A stretch of 64,000 nt of DNA from positions 4,830,001-4,894,000 of the forward strand of contig NZ_CP114036.1 in assembly GCF_026898115.1 (NCBI RefSeq), written 5' to 3'. Positions 16,778 to 24,584 of this stretch are shown in pieces. The DNA is from Streptomyces sp. S465 (lineage in GTDB: Bacteria; Actinomycetota; Actinomycetes; Streptomycetales; Streptomycetaceae). A model generated the notes under the pieces. It ran no database searches, was not told the DNA's origin, and saw only the letters and a program-made list of their open reading frames with translations. Within the stretch, counting starts at the first letter, position 1, and each line of letters opens with the position of its first letter. The position numbers and the translations under genes were made by a program.

Positions 16778-17157
16778 CGCGGCACCCCTCCCAGTAGCCG
16801 CTGCACTGCCGCATCGAGATCGCGGGCCAGCTGGTCGTGACCCGCCTCACCCGCACCGGGCAGCGCCCGTACGACCACAAGGCTACCTGCGGAAAAACGG
16901 TCGATGCGGTCCCGCATCAGATGCCGCAGTCTCCGCTTCACCAGATTACGGACGACGGCGCCGCCGACCGCCTTGCTCACGACGAAACCCGCACGCGCCG
17001 GGGGAGCACTCTCCCCTGGTGCGTGCGGGTCCGTATCACCGCTGGTGAGGCCGGTGCGAAGGTGCACGACAAGGAGCGGGCGACCGGCCCTGCGTCCTCG
17101 GCGTACCGCGGCCGCGAAGTCCTCGCGCCGCCTCAGCCGATGCTCGGTAGGCAGCAC
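16774..17157 (-). CDS. rnpA: Ribonuclease P protein component
   Basis: This 127-residue protein partners the RNase P RNA in 5' maturation of tRNAs. The N-terminal LPTEHRLRRREDFAAAVRRG and the basic helix AVVRNLVKRRLRHLM (the RNR-type motif, here with Leu in place of Arg at the third position) identify it. It starts 24 bases after the rpmH stop and overlaps yidD downstream, so it is in the rpmH operon. The central region contains a short Pro/Ala insertion (HAPGESAPPARAG) relative to shorter family members. Confidence 0.95.
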   Translation of the reverse strand: MLPTEHRLRRREDFAAAVRRGRRAGRPLLVVHLRTGLTSGDTDPHAPGESAPPARAGFVVSKAVGGAVVRNLVKRRLRHLMRDRIDRFSAGSLVVVRALPGAGEAGHDQLARDLDAAVQRLLGGVPR

Positions 17158-17181
17158 GTCATGGACCTTGGGTCAGGCTGC

Positions 17182-17319
17182 TCAGGCCGACAGGCGGGCG
17201 CGACCCTTGCTGCGGCGGGACGCGAGGATCGCGCGGCCGGCACGGGTGCGCATACGCAGCCGGAAGCCGTGGGTCTTCGCGCGGCGACGGTTGTTCGGCT
17301 GGAAGGTGCGCTTGCTCAC
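17182..17319 (-). CDS. rpmH: Ribosomal protein bL34
   Basis: This 45-residue ribosomal protein was too short for routine frame lists. Reading from GTG 17319, it begins SKRTFQPNNRRRAKTHGF and continues with the highly basic RLRMRTRAGRAI segment, ending ARLSA. All L34 hallmarks are present and the length is normal. It is the first gene of the leftward rpmH-rnpA-yidD-yidC-jag run, divergent from dnaA. A candidate promoter lies at 17495-17524. Confidence 0.97.
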   Translation of the reverse strand: MSKRTFQPNNRRRAKTHGFRLRMRTRAGRAILASRRSKGRARLSA

Positions 17320-17494
17320 TCGGGGGCTCCAGAAATGAATCGGATGGTGGCGGTCTATCGCTTGGCTGTCACCGTGCGCCCACGAGTAGCTCGCAATACG
17401 CCCGAGTGCACCGCTTCACGACCACGGATCATCGGTCCGCGATCCTTGCCCATCGGAGGCAGGCGGCAGCAGCCATCGACAACTCGACCTGTTT

Positions 17495-17524
17495 ACGGTA
17501 CGCGCGGTTACGCCATCCGGTCAA
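17495..17524 (-). promoter_or_regulatory. Candidate rpmH promoter
   Basis: On the leftward strand TTGACC (17524-17519), 18 bases and TACCGT (17500-17495) form a good vegetative sigma-factor promoter, about 175 bases upstream of the rpmH start. The rest of the 434-bp rpmH-dnaA gap contains two DnaA boxes near dnaA and nothing else that I can name. Confidence 0.6.
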
Positions 17525-17605
17525 ACCGGTGGCAGACACGCTGACGGTGCGCTTCCCCCTTAATCCTAGGGGCAGGGGAACGCCCGGCGGCATCACATGG
17601 CACAG

Positions 17606-17626
17606 TTGTGCACACCCTGTGGACAA
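17606..17626. promoter_or_regulatory. Two DnaA boxes upstream of dnaA
   Basis: TTGTGCACA (17606-17614, one mismatch) and TGTGGACAA (17618-17626, a perfect inverted TTGTCCACA) lie 128 bp upstream of the dnaA start, facing each other. A pair in this position fits the known autoregulation of dnaA in Streptomyces. Confidence 0.8.
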
Positions 17627-17753
17627 CGACTTGAACCGTGTACCCCGGCCTGACTACCGTGGCTGGGCTCCGATTCCTTCACGCCCGTCCCGAGAACCAC
17701 GCATTCGTGGGCCCTGTCGGCGTCCCCACCCAGCGAGTGAGAGAGCGTGCCCC

Positions 17754-19568
17754 GTGGCTGACGTACCCGCCGATCTTGCCGCAGTGTGGCCACGTGTGCT
17801 CGATCGGCTTCTGGGAGAGGGCTCGGGACAGGGCGGACAAGGCGTCGAGGCCAAGGACGAGCACTGGATCAAGCGGTGCCAGCCCCTCGCGCTGGTCGCC
17901 GACACCGCGCTGCTCGCCGTCCCCAATGAATTCGCCAAGGGTGTGCTGGAGGGCCGGCTGGCCCCCGTCGTCAGCGAGACGCTGAGCCGGGAGTGCGGCC
18001 GCCCGATCCGCATCGCGATCACCGTCGACGAATCCGCCGGCGAACCGGTCGTCCCCCAGCAGCCCCAGCGCGAGCAACGCGAGTCCTACGAGAGCTACGA
18101 GGGCCGGGACGGCTACGGCCGCCAGGCGCCGGACGATCTGCCGTCGGCCCGCCCCGCGTACCCCGGCTATCAGCAGCCGCGCCCCGAACCCGGCGCCTGG
18201 CCTCGGCCCCGCGACGACTACGGCTGGCAGCAGCCCCGGCTCGGCGGCTTCCCCGAGAGCGATCCTTACGCCTCCCAGCACGCCTCGCCCGGCTATGACC
18301 AGCAGTCGTACGACCAGCAGTCGCCGTACGACCAGCAGCCGCGCGGCGACTACCGCGGTCCGGGCGCCGAGCGCCCCGGACCGGTCCCGGAGCGTCCGCC
18401 GTACGAGCAGCAGCGCCACGACCTGCCCGATCCGCTCGAGCGCGCCCGCGGCGGACCGCCCGTCCTGCCCTCGCAGACCGGCGCCCCCGGTCCGCTCGCC
18501 GCTCAGCCCGCGCCCGCGTCCGGCCCCGGTGAGCCGACCGCGCGGCTGAACCCCAAGTACCTCTTCGACACCTTCGTCATCGGCGCGTCCAACCGCTTCG
18601 CGCACGCCGCGGCGGTCGCGGTCGCCGAGGCTCCGGCCAAGGCGTACAACCCGCTGTTCATCTACGGCGAGTCCGGGCTCGGCAAGACCCACTTGCTGCA
18701 CGCCATCGGGCACTACGCGCGCAGCCTCTATCCCGGCACCCGGGTGCGCTATGTGAGCTCCGAGGAGTTCACCAACGAGTTCATCAACTCCATCCGCGAC
18801 GGCAAGGCGGACGCGTTCCGCAAGCGCTACCGCGACATGGACATCCTGCTGGTCGACGACATCCAGTTCCTGGCGAGCAAGGAGTCGACGCAGGAGGAGT
18901 TCTTCCACACCTTCAATACGCTCCACAACGCCAACAAGCAGATCGTGCTCTCCTCCGACCGGCCGCCCAAGCAGCTGGTCACCCTGGAGGACCGGCTCCG
19001 CAACCGCTTCGAGTGGGGCCTGATCACCGATGTGCAGCCGCCGGAGCTGGAGACGCGTATCGCGATCCTCCGTAAGAAGGCGGTGCAGGAGCAACTGAAC
19101 GCGCCACCGGAGGTACTGGAGTTCATCGCTTCGCGGATCTCCCGCAACATCCGCGAGCTGGAGGGCGCGCTCATCCGCGTCACCGCCTTCGCGAGCCTGA
19201 ACCGGCAGCCGGTGGACCTCGGCCTCACCGAGATCGTGCTGAAGGATCTGATCCCCGGCGGCGAGGACGCGGCCCCGGAGATCACCGCCACCGCGATCAT
19301 GGCCGCGACCGCCGACTACTTCGGGCATACGGTCGACGATCTGTGCGGTGCCTCCCGCAGCAGGGTCCTGGTCACCGCGCGGCAGATCGCGATGTACCTC
19401 TGCCGGGAGCTGACCGATCTGTCGCTGCCCAAGATCGGCGCGCAGTTCGGCGGCCGCGACCATACGACGGTCATGCACGCCGACCGCAAGATCAGGGCGC
19501 TGATGGCCGAGCGGCGCTCCATCTACAACCAGGTGACCGAGCTGACCAACCGCATCAAGAACGGCTGA
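17754..19568 (+). CDS. dnaA: Chromosomal replication initiator DnaA
   Basis: This 604-residue initiator opens oriC. Domain I (about 1-90) begins ADVPADLAAVWPRVLDRLL. Domain II (about 95-265) is an unusually long acidic/Gln/Tyr/Pro-rich linker with YDQQ repeats, typical of Streptomyces. The AAA+ domain III starts near LNPKYLFDTFVIGASNRFAH; Walker A GESGLGKT is at 305-312 and Walker B is ILLVDDIQFL. Domain IV ends with the DnaA-box-reading GGRDHTTVMHADRKI around 566-580. GTG 17754 gives the conserved N-terminus. The open frame back to 17406 overlaps the promoter region and is rejected. Upstream boxes suggest autoregulation; oriC follows. Confidence 0.98.
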   Translation: MADVPADLAAVWPRVLDRLLGEGSGQGGQGVEAKDEHWIKRCQPLALVADTALLAVPNEFAKGVLEGRLAPVVSETLSRECGRPIRIAITVDESAGEPVVPQQPQREQRESYESYEGRDGYGRQAPDDLPSARPAYPGYQQPRPEPGAWPRPRDDYGWQQPRLGGFPESDPYASQHASPGYDQQSYDQQSPYDQQPRGDYRGPGAERPGPVPERPPYEQQRHDLPDPLERARGGPPVLPSQTGAPGPLAAQPAPASGPGEPTARLNPKYLFDTFVIGASNRFAHAAAVAVAEAPAKAYNPLFIYGESGLGKTHLLHAIGHYARSLYPGTRVRYVSSEEFTNEFINSIRDGKADAFRKRYRDMDILLVDDIQFLASKESTQEEFFHTFNTLHNANKQIVLSSDRPPKQLVTLEDRLRNRFEWGLITDVQPPELETRIAILRKKAVQEQLNAPPEVLEFIASRISRNIRELEGALIRVTAFASLNRQPVDLGLTEIVLKDLIPGGEDAAPEITATAIMAATADYFGHTVDDLCGASRSRVLVTARQIAMYLCRELTDLSLPKIGAQFGGRDHTTVMHADRKIRALMAERRSIYNQVTELTNRIKNG

Positions 19569-20396
19569 GAAGGGCCCGCACGGCCACCGCGAACCGCTGA
19601 AGGGCGCTCCGGGACGGACAACTCCCGGGGCGCCCTTCGTCGTTCACCGTTCCGAGCTGTTCGATTCTCTGCCCGGCCGGCCCGGTTCTCCACAGGTACA
19701 CAGCCCATCCACCGTCCACACCCTGGGGATGTGCGGGTTGTCCCGATCCCATCCACAGCCTGTGTGGAAAGAGAGGCAACACCCGAGGTCAGGCGGGTGT
19801 GGAATTGTGACTACCGGGAGTCCACAGACTGTGGACGACCGCGATGCCCGCACCCCGCGCGTCAGCTTGTCCACCGGCAACCCACAGCCGGGAGCCGGTT
19901 GCCCACAGCTTCTCCACACCGCTGTCCACTGTTCGGCAACGAAACGGCAACGGCCACCGGGACGAGTGAAAGGCATCACACCAAGGAGGCCGGTTGGGCT
20001 GTGGGGAAGGTGGGTAAAACTGGGGACGACGCTGGGGAGAACCGGGCGATGTCTGTGCATCGCGTGTGCAGAACTCTTCGGCGTCCACAGAACGCCCTGG
20101 TTGTCCACCGCCTCCACCCACAGGCCCGGTGGACAAAAAACCGCCGCTGACCAGGGACGAGTCAGTTTTCCACGGTTTCCACAAGCCCTACTACTACGAC
20201 CACAGAGAGATAGCGGGGAATTCGCTTCGAAGTGGGGCCTGTGCACAACCTCGGGCCGAGCCGCCCGACACCTCGCGCACCGACTTGACCCCGAGCCGCA
20301 CCGACTGTCGGCGGCGTACGTCAGACTGGTCTCCGGCTACTCAGCCGACGACGAAGGCCAGCAGGGCGAGCCAGCAACAGCAGGAGGCGGCTTACG
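19569..20396. other. oriC: Chromosomal replication origin oriC
   Basis: This 828-bp gene-free region between dnaA and dnaN is crowded with 9-mers of the Streptomyces DnaA box type. Close or exact matches to (T/C)(T/C)(G/A)TCCACA lie at 19712-19720, 19749-19757 and 19830-19838 (inverted). One-mismatch or weaker boxes lie at 19686, 19763 (inverted), 19818, 19867, 19910, 19922, 20081, 20101, 20128 (inverted), 20166, 20175 and 20240 (inverted). They occur on both strands in two groups, about 19.68-19.93 kb and 20.08-20.25 kb. The stretch around 20.16-20.23 kb (TTTTCC, CTACTACTACG, GGGAATTC) is the least GC-rich and is a candidate unwinding part. The short frames predicted here have no coding character. 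Confidence 0.96.
19602..19635 (+). terminator. Terminator of dnaA
   Basis: A 13-bp GC-rich stem (19602-19614 with 19623-19635, one G-T pair) with an 8-base loop begins 33 bases after the dnaA stop and is followed by TTCGTCGTTC. It should isolate dnaA transcription from oriC. Confidence 0.7.
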
Positions 20397-21527
20397 GTGA
20401 AGATCCGGGTGGAGCGCGATGTACTCGCGGAGGCGGTGGCCTGGACGGCCCGCAGCCTCCCGGCCCGACCGCCGGTGCCCGTCCTCGCGGGCATCCTGAT
20501 GAAGGCGGAGGAGGGCGCGCTCAGCCTCTCCGGCTTCGATTACGAGGTCTCGGCCCGGGTGTCCGTGGAGGCCGACATCGAGGACGACGGCACGGTCCTC
20601 GTGTCCGGCCGGCTCCTCGCCGACATCTGCCGCGCCCTTCCCAACCGTCCTGTGGAGATCTCCAGCGACGGGGTGCGGGTGACCGTGGTCTGCGGCTCCT
20701 CGCGATTCACACTCCACACCCTGCCTGTGGAGGAGTACCCGGCGCTGCCGCAGATGCCGACCGCGACCGGCACCGTCCCCGGTGAGGTCTTCGCCGCCGC
20801 GGCCGCGCAGGTCGCCATCGCCGCCGGTCGTGACGACACCCTGCCGGTGCTCACGGGTGTGCGGATCGAGATCGAGGGCGACACCGTCACGCTGGCCTCC
20901 ACGGACCGCTACCGCTTCGCGGTCCGCGAGTTCCTGTGGAAGCCCGAGGCCCCCGACGTCTCCGCCGTCGCGCTGGTGCCCGCCAAGACGCTTCTCGACA
21001 CGGCCAAGTCGCTGACCAGCGGTGACACCGTCGCCCTGGCGCTCTCCGGCTCGGGTGCGGGCGAGGGCCTGATCGGCTTCGAGGGCGCCGGGCGCCGTAC
21101 GACCACCCGGCTGCTCGAGGGCGACCTGCCCAAGTACCGCACGCTCTTCCCCACCGAGTTCAACTCGGTCGCGGTGATCGAGACCGCCCCGTTCGTCGAG
21201 GCCGTCAAGCGTGTGGCGCTGGTCGCCGAGCGCAACACCCCGGTGCGGCTCACCTTCGAGCAGGGCGTGCTGATCCTGGAGGCCGGGTCCAGCGACGACG
21301 CACAGGCTGTGGAGCGGCTGGACGCCCAGCTCGAGGGCGACGACATCTCCATCGCCTTCAACCCGACGTTCCTGCTGGACGGGCTCAGCGCGATCGACTC
21401 ACCGGTCGCCCAGCTGTCCTTCACCACCTCGACCAAGCCCGCGCTGCTCAGCGGCAAGCCGGCCGTGGACGCCGAGGCGGACGAGGCGTACAAGTACCTG
21501 ATCATGCCGGTCCGGCTGAGCGGCTGA
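20397..21527 (+). CDS. dnaN: DNA polymerase III sliding clamp (beta subunit)
   Basis: This 376-residue clamp tethers the replicative polymerase to DNA as a ring-shaped dimer of three-domain subunits. The N-terminal KIRVERDVLAEAVAWTARSL and the C-terminal KYLIMPVRLSG, the end that shapes the partner-binding pocket, are intact. Domain boundaries fall near residues 125 and 250. The start is GTG 20397 behind an AGGAGG site at the right end of oriC. Transcription probably starts inside oriC. gnd follows after 105 bases with a separate candidate -10. Confidence 0.97.
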   Translation: MKIRVERDVLAEAVAWTARSLPARPPVPVLAGILMKAEEGALSLSGFDYEVSARVSVEADIEDDGTVLVSGRLLADICRALPNRPVEISSDGVRVTVVCGSSRFTLHTLPVEEYPALPQMPTATGTVPGEVFAAAAAQVAIAAGRDDTLPVLTGVRIEIEGDTVTLASTDRYRFAVREFLWKPEAPDVSAVALVPAKTLLDTAKSLTSGDTVALALSGSGAGEGLIGFEGAGRRTTTRLLEGDLPKYRTLFPTEFNSVAVIETAPFVEAVKRVALVAERNTPVRLTFEQGVLILEAGSSDDAQAVERLDAQLEGDDISIAFNPTFLLDGLSAIDSPVAQLSFTTSTKPALLSGKPAVDAEADEAYKYLIMPVRLSG

Positions 21528-21632
21528 GATACGAGCGAATGAGCAGGTGTAGCCCACATCTGTGCGGCTACCCGCGGGCGTAGGCTCGGACTCACCGCGA
21601 AACGCAACGGACTACGGCACAAAGGATCACTG

Positions 21633-22514
21633 ATGGAGCTCGGTCTCATCGGCCTCGGCAAGATGGGCGGCAACATGCGCGAGCGCATTCGCCGCGCAGG
21701 CCACACCGTCATCGGATACGACCGCAACCCGGACGTCGCCGATGTCCACAGCATCGATGAGCTCGTCAGCAAGCTGAAGGGCCCACGGGTGGTGTGGGTC
21801 ATGGTCCCGGCGGGCGTGCCCACCCAGATCACCATCGACGAGCTGGCCGAGCTGCTGTCGCCCGGCGACATCGTCGTGGACGGCGGAAACTCCCGCTGGA
21901 CCGACGACGAGAAGCACGCCGAGCAGCTCAACGCCAAGGGCATCGGCTTCATCGACTGCGGTGTCTCCGGCGGCGTCTGGGGTCTGGAGAACGGCTACGC
22001 CCTGATGTACGGCGGTGCCGCCGAGCATGTGGCCAAGGTCCAGCCGATCTTCGACGCGCTCAAGCCCGAGGGCGAGGGCGGCGCCGTCCACGCCGGCAAG
22101 GTCGGTGCGGGCCACTTCGCCAAGATGGTCCACAACGGCATCGAGTACGCGATGATGCAGGCGTACGCCGAGGGCTGGGAGCTGCTGGAGAAGGTGGACT
22201 CGGTCACCGACGTCCGCGAGATCTTCCGCTCCTGGCAGGAAGGCACGGTCATCCGCTCCTGGCTGCTGGACCTGGCCGTCCGCGCGCTGGACGACGACGA
22301 GCACCTGACGAAGCTGCGTGGCTACGCGGAGGACTCCGGTGAGGGCCGGTGGACCGTGGAGGCGGCGATCGACCACGCCGTGCCGCTGCCCGCGATCACC
22401 GCGTCGCTCTTCGCCCGGTTCGCCTCACGTCAGGAGGACTCGCCGCAGATGAAGATGATCGCCGCGCTGCGCAATCAGTTCGGCGGTCACGCGGTCGAGA
22501 GCAGCGAGAAGTAA
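21633..22514 (+). CDS. gnd: 6-phosphogluconate dehydrogenase, short decarboxylating type
   Basis: This 293-residue enzyme oxidises and decarboxylates 6-phosphogluconate to ribulose 5-phosphate in the pentose phosphate pathway. It has the N-terminal dinucleotide fold GLIGLGKMGGNM, the conserved signature VDGGNSRWTDDE, the catalytic stretch GVSGGVWGLENGYALMYGG and KMVHNGIEYAMMQAYAEG. It belongs to the short (about 300-residue) class. The Asp in GYDRNPD after the second strand points to NAD+ rather than NADP+, which is inference. A TAGGCT -10-like element at 21581-21586 suggests its own promoter. It sits between dnaN and recF, the normal Streptomyces arrangement, and a ribosome-binding AAAGGA precedes the ATG. 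Confidence 0.94.
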   Translation: MELGLIGLGKMGGNMRERIRRAGHTVIGYDRNPDVADVHSIDELVSKLKGPRVVWVMVPAGVPTQITIDELAELLSPGDIVVDGGNSRWTDDEKHAEQLNAKGIGFIDCGVSGGVWGLENGYALMYGGAAEHVAKVQPIFDALKPEGEGGAVHAGKVGAGHFAKMVHNGIEYAMMQAYAEGWELLEKVDSVTDVREIFRSWQEGTVIRSWLLDLAVRALDDDEHLTKLRGYAEDSGEGRWTVEAAIDHAVPLPAITASLFARFASRQEDSPQMKMIAALRNQFGGHAVESSEK

Positions 22515-22570
22515 CCACCCCCACGGGTGGAGCAAGCAGGTACTGCCGGGGGAGGTCGGCGCAGCCCACT

Positions 22571-23713
22571 ATGCACGTCACGCATCTGTCGCTCGCCGAC
22601 TTCCGCTCGTACACCCGGGCCGAGGTCGGACTGGGTCCGGGCGTCACGGCCTTCGTCGGGCCAAACGGCCAGGGGAAGACCAATCTCGTCGAGGCGGTCG
22701 GCTATCTCGCCACGCTCGGCAGCCACCGGGTCTCCTCCGACGCCCCGCTGGTGCGCATGGGGGCGGAGCGGGCCGTGGTCCGGGCCGCGGTCGTCCAGGG
22801 GGACCGGCAGCAGCTGGTCGAGCTCGAGCTCAACCCGGGCAAGGCCAATCGCGCCCGTATCAATCGGTCCTCGCAGGTCAGACCGCGTGATGTGCTGGGG
22901 ATCGTGCGTACGGTGCTGTTCGCGCCCGAGGATCTGGCCCTGGTCAAGGGCGATCCGGGCGAGCGCCGTCGTTTCCTCGACGAGCTGATCACCGCGCGGG
23001 CGCCCCGGATGGCGGGGGTCCGCTCCGATTACGACCGGGTGCTGAAGCAGCGCAACACCCTGTTGAAGACCGCCGCCCTGGCCCGGCGCCACGGGGGGCG
23101 CAGCGGGAGCGGCGACGCGGCCCTGTCCACGCTCGATGTCTGGGACCAGCATCTGGCTCGCGCCGGTGCCGAGCTGCTGGCCCAGCGGCTCGATCTGATC
23201 TCCGTGCTCCAGCCGCTCGCCGACAAGGCGTACGAGCAGCTGGCCCCGGGCGGTGGTCCCGTGCTGCTGGAGTACCGGGGGTCGGCCGGTGAGGGGATGG
23301 CCGACGCGGGCAGCCGCGAGGAGCTGTACGAACTGCTGCTGGCCGCCCTGGCCCAGGCCCGTAAGCAGGAGATCGAGCGCGGGGTCACGTTGGTGGGCCC
23401 GCACCGCGACGATCTGGTCCTCAAGCTCGGCCGGCTCCCGGCGAAGGGTTACGCCAGCCATGGCGAGTCCTGGTCGTACGCCCTCGCCCTGCGGCTGGCC
23501 TCCTACGATCTGCTGCGCACCGAGGCGGGTGAGCCGGTGCTGGTGCTCGACGACGTCTTCGCGGAGCTGGACGAGCGGCGCCGGGAGCGGCTGGCCGAGC
23601 TGGTGGCCCCCGGGGAGCAGGTGCTGGTGACCGCGGCGGTGGAGGATGACGTTCCGCATGTACTGACGGGCACGCGCTACGCGGTGTCCGAGGGCGAGGT
23701 GCGGCGGGTATGA
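22571..23713 (+). CDS. recF: DNA replication and repair protein RecF
   Basis: This 380-residue SMC-like ATPase works with RecO and RecR to load RecA at single-stranded gaps. Walker A is GPNGQGKT at 30-37. The signature motif region and Walker B (EPVLVLDDVFAELDERRRERL) lie near the C-terminus. ATG 22571 gives the conserved MHVTHLSLADFRSYTRAE. The frame open to 22349 overlaps gnd and is rejected. A GGGGGAGG site lies upstream. The stop overlaps the start of the dciA gene (ATGA). Confidence 0.96.
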   Translation: MHVTHLSLADFRSYTRAEVGLGPGVTAFVGPNGQGKTNLVEAVGYLATLGSHRVSSDAPLVRMGAERAVVRAAVVQGDRQQLVELELNPGKANRARINRSSQVRPRDVLGIVRTVLFAPEDLALVKGDPGERRRFLDELITARAPRMAGVRSDYDRVLKQRNTLLKTAALARRHGGRSGSGDAALSTLDVWDQHLARAGAELLAQRLDLISVLQPLADKAYEQLAPGGGPVLLEYRGSAGEGMADAGSREELYELLLAALAQARKQEIERGVTLVGPHRDDLVLKLGRLPAKGYASHGESWSYALALRLASYDLLRTEAGEPVLVLDDVFAELDERRRERLAELVAPGEQVLVTAAVEDDVPHVLTGTRYAVSEGEVRRV

Positions 23714-24252
23714 CGGACCGGATGGACCAGCCCGCGCGGCCCTCGCCGGTGCCCGAGCCCTCGGGGGTCGATCTGGCGCGGGTCGCGCTGCGTGCCGCCA
23801 AGGAGCAGGCGCGGGCCCGGGGAGCCGCGGCCCAGCAGAAGAAGCAGGCGCGCAGAGGGGGCTTGCGCTCCGGCGCGCGCGCCGATGGCCGTGATCCGCT
23901 TCCGCTCGGTGCGGCGATCAACCGGCTGATCACCGAGCGTGGCTGGGAGACCCCGGCCGCGGTCGGCGGGGTGATGGGCCGCTGGCCCCAGATGGTGGGG
24001 CCCGAGGTGGCGCAGCACTGCGAGCCCCAGCGGTACGACGAGGACGCCCGGGTGCTGACGGTGCGCTGTGACTCCACGGCATGGGCGACCCAGCTGCGGC
24101 TGCTCGCCCCGCAGCTCGTCGCCCGGCTGAACGCGGATCTGGGCCAGGGCACCGTCAGGTTGATCAAGGTCTTGGGCCCCGGCGGGCCGGCCCGCCGCTA
24201 CGGCCCGCTGCGCTCCCCGGGCTCCACAGGGCCGGGGGACACCTACGGCTGA
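23710..24252 (+). CDS. DciA-type (DUF721) replicative helicase loader, predicted
   Basis: This 180-residue protein has a basic, Ala/Arg/Lys-rich N-terminal half and a C-terminal DUF721 domain (about 75-165: GAAINRLITERGWETPAAVG, MGRWPQMVGPEVAQHCEP, then LRLLAPQLVARLNADLG). DUF721 proteins (DciA) interact with DnaB and are thought to replace DnaC/DnaI loaders in most bacteria. Its position between recF and gyrB, with ATGA overlap to recF, fits a replication role. The helicase-loading role rests on family evidence, and no DnaC-type loader is in the window. Confidence 0.88.
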   Translation: MTDRMDQPARPSPVPEPSGVDLARVALRAAKEQARARGAAAQQKKQARRGGLRSGARADGRDPLPLGAAINRLITERGWETPAAVGGVMGRWPQMVGPEVAQHCEPQRYDEDARVLTVRCDSTAWATQLRLLAPQLVARLNADLGQGTVRLIKVLGPGGPARRYGPLRSPGSTGPGDTYG

Positions 24253-24584
24253 GCGGGTCCTGTGTGCCGTCCGTGGACCATGGGTCACGGGGTGGTCGCT
24301 GAGACGCCGGTCACGGTAGCCGGTGGTTGACAGCTCGAAGCGCTGAGTGGCGGTGTGAGCCTCTTGGAGCCCGTCCCCGCATATGGGGAGTCGGTGGCGG
24401 CCGGTTCAGGGCGGCACATGCGGACTCAGGCGCCAGCAAGCCCCCATTCTTGTCGGCGCTACCGGTAGACTGGGGCCGTACACCGTCGCCGCTGGCGCAC
24501 CGAGCGCTTGCGGACACATGTTGAACGACGCAGCCGCTCCCGCCTGCCCGGAGATGGCTTGTGCTGTGCCAGAAAGGGCGCTTC
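24253..24584 (+). promoter_or_regulatory. gyrBA upstream region
   Basis: This 332-bp gene-free stretch separates dciA and gyrB. It holds a weak hairpin (24271-24290, CCGTGGACC against GGTCACGG with a bulge) that may end the recF-dciA transcript. A TAGACT -10-like hexamer lies at 24466-24471 without a convincing -35. Supercoiling-sensitive gyrase promoters are common but cannot be judged from this sequence. No other element stands out. Confidence 0.35.

Noticed and set aside
17406..17753. Extended N-terminus of DnaA.
   Set aside because: It covers the DnaA boxes and promoter region, and the conserved N-terminus begins at GTG 17754.
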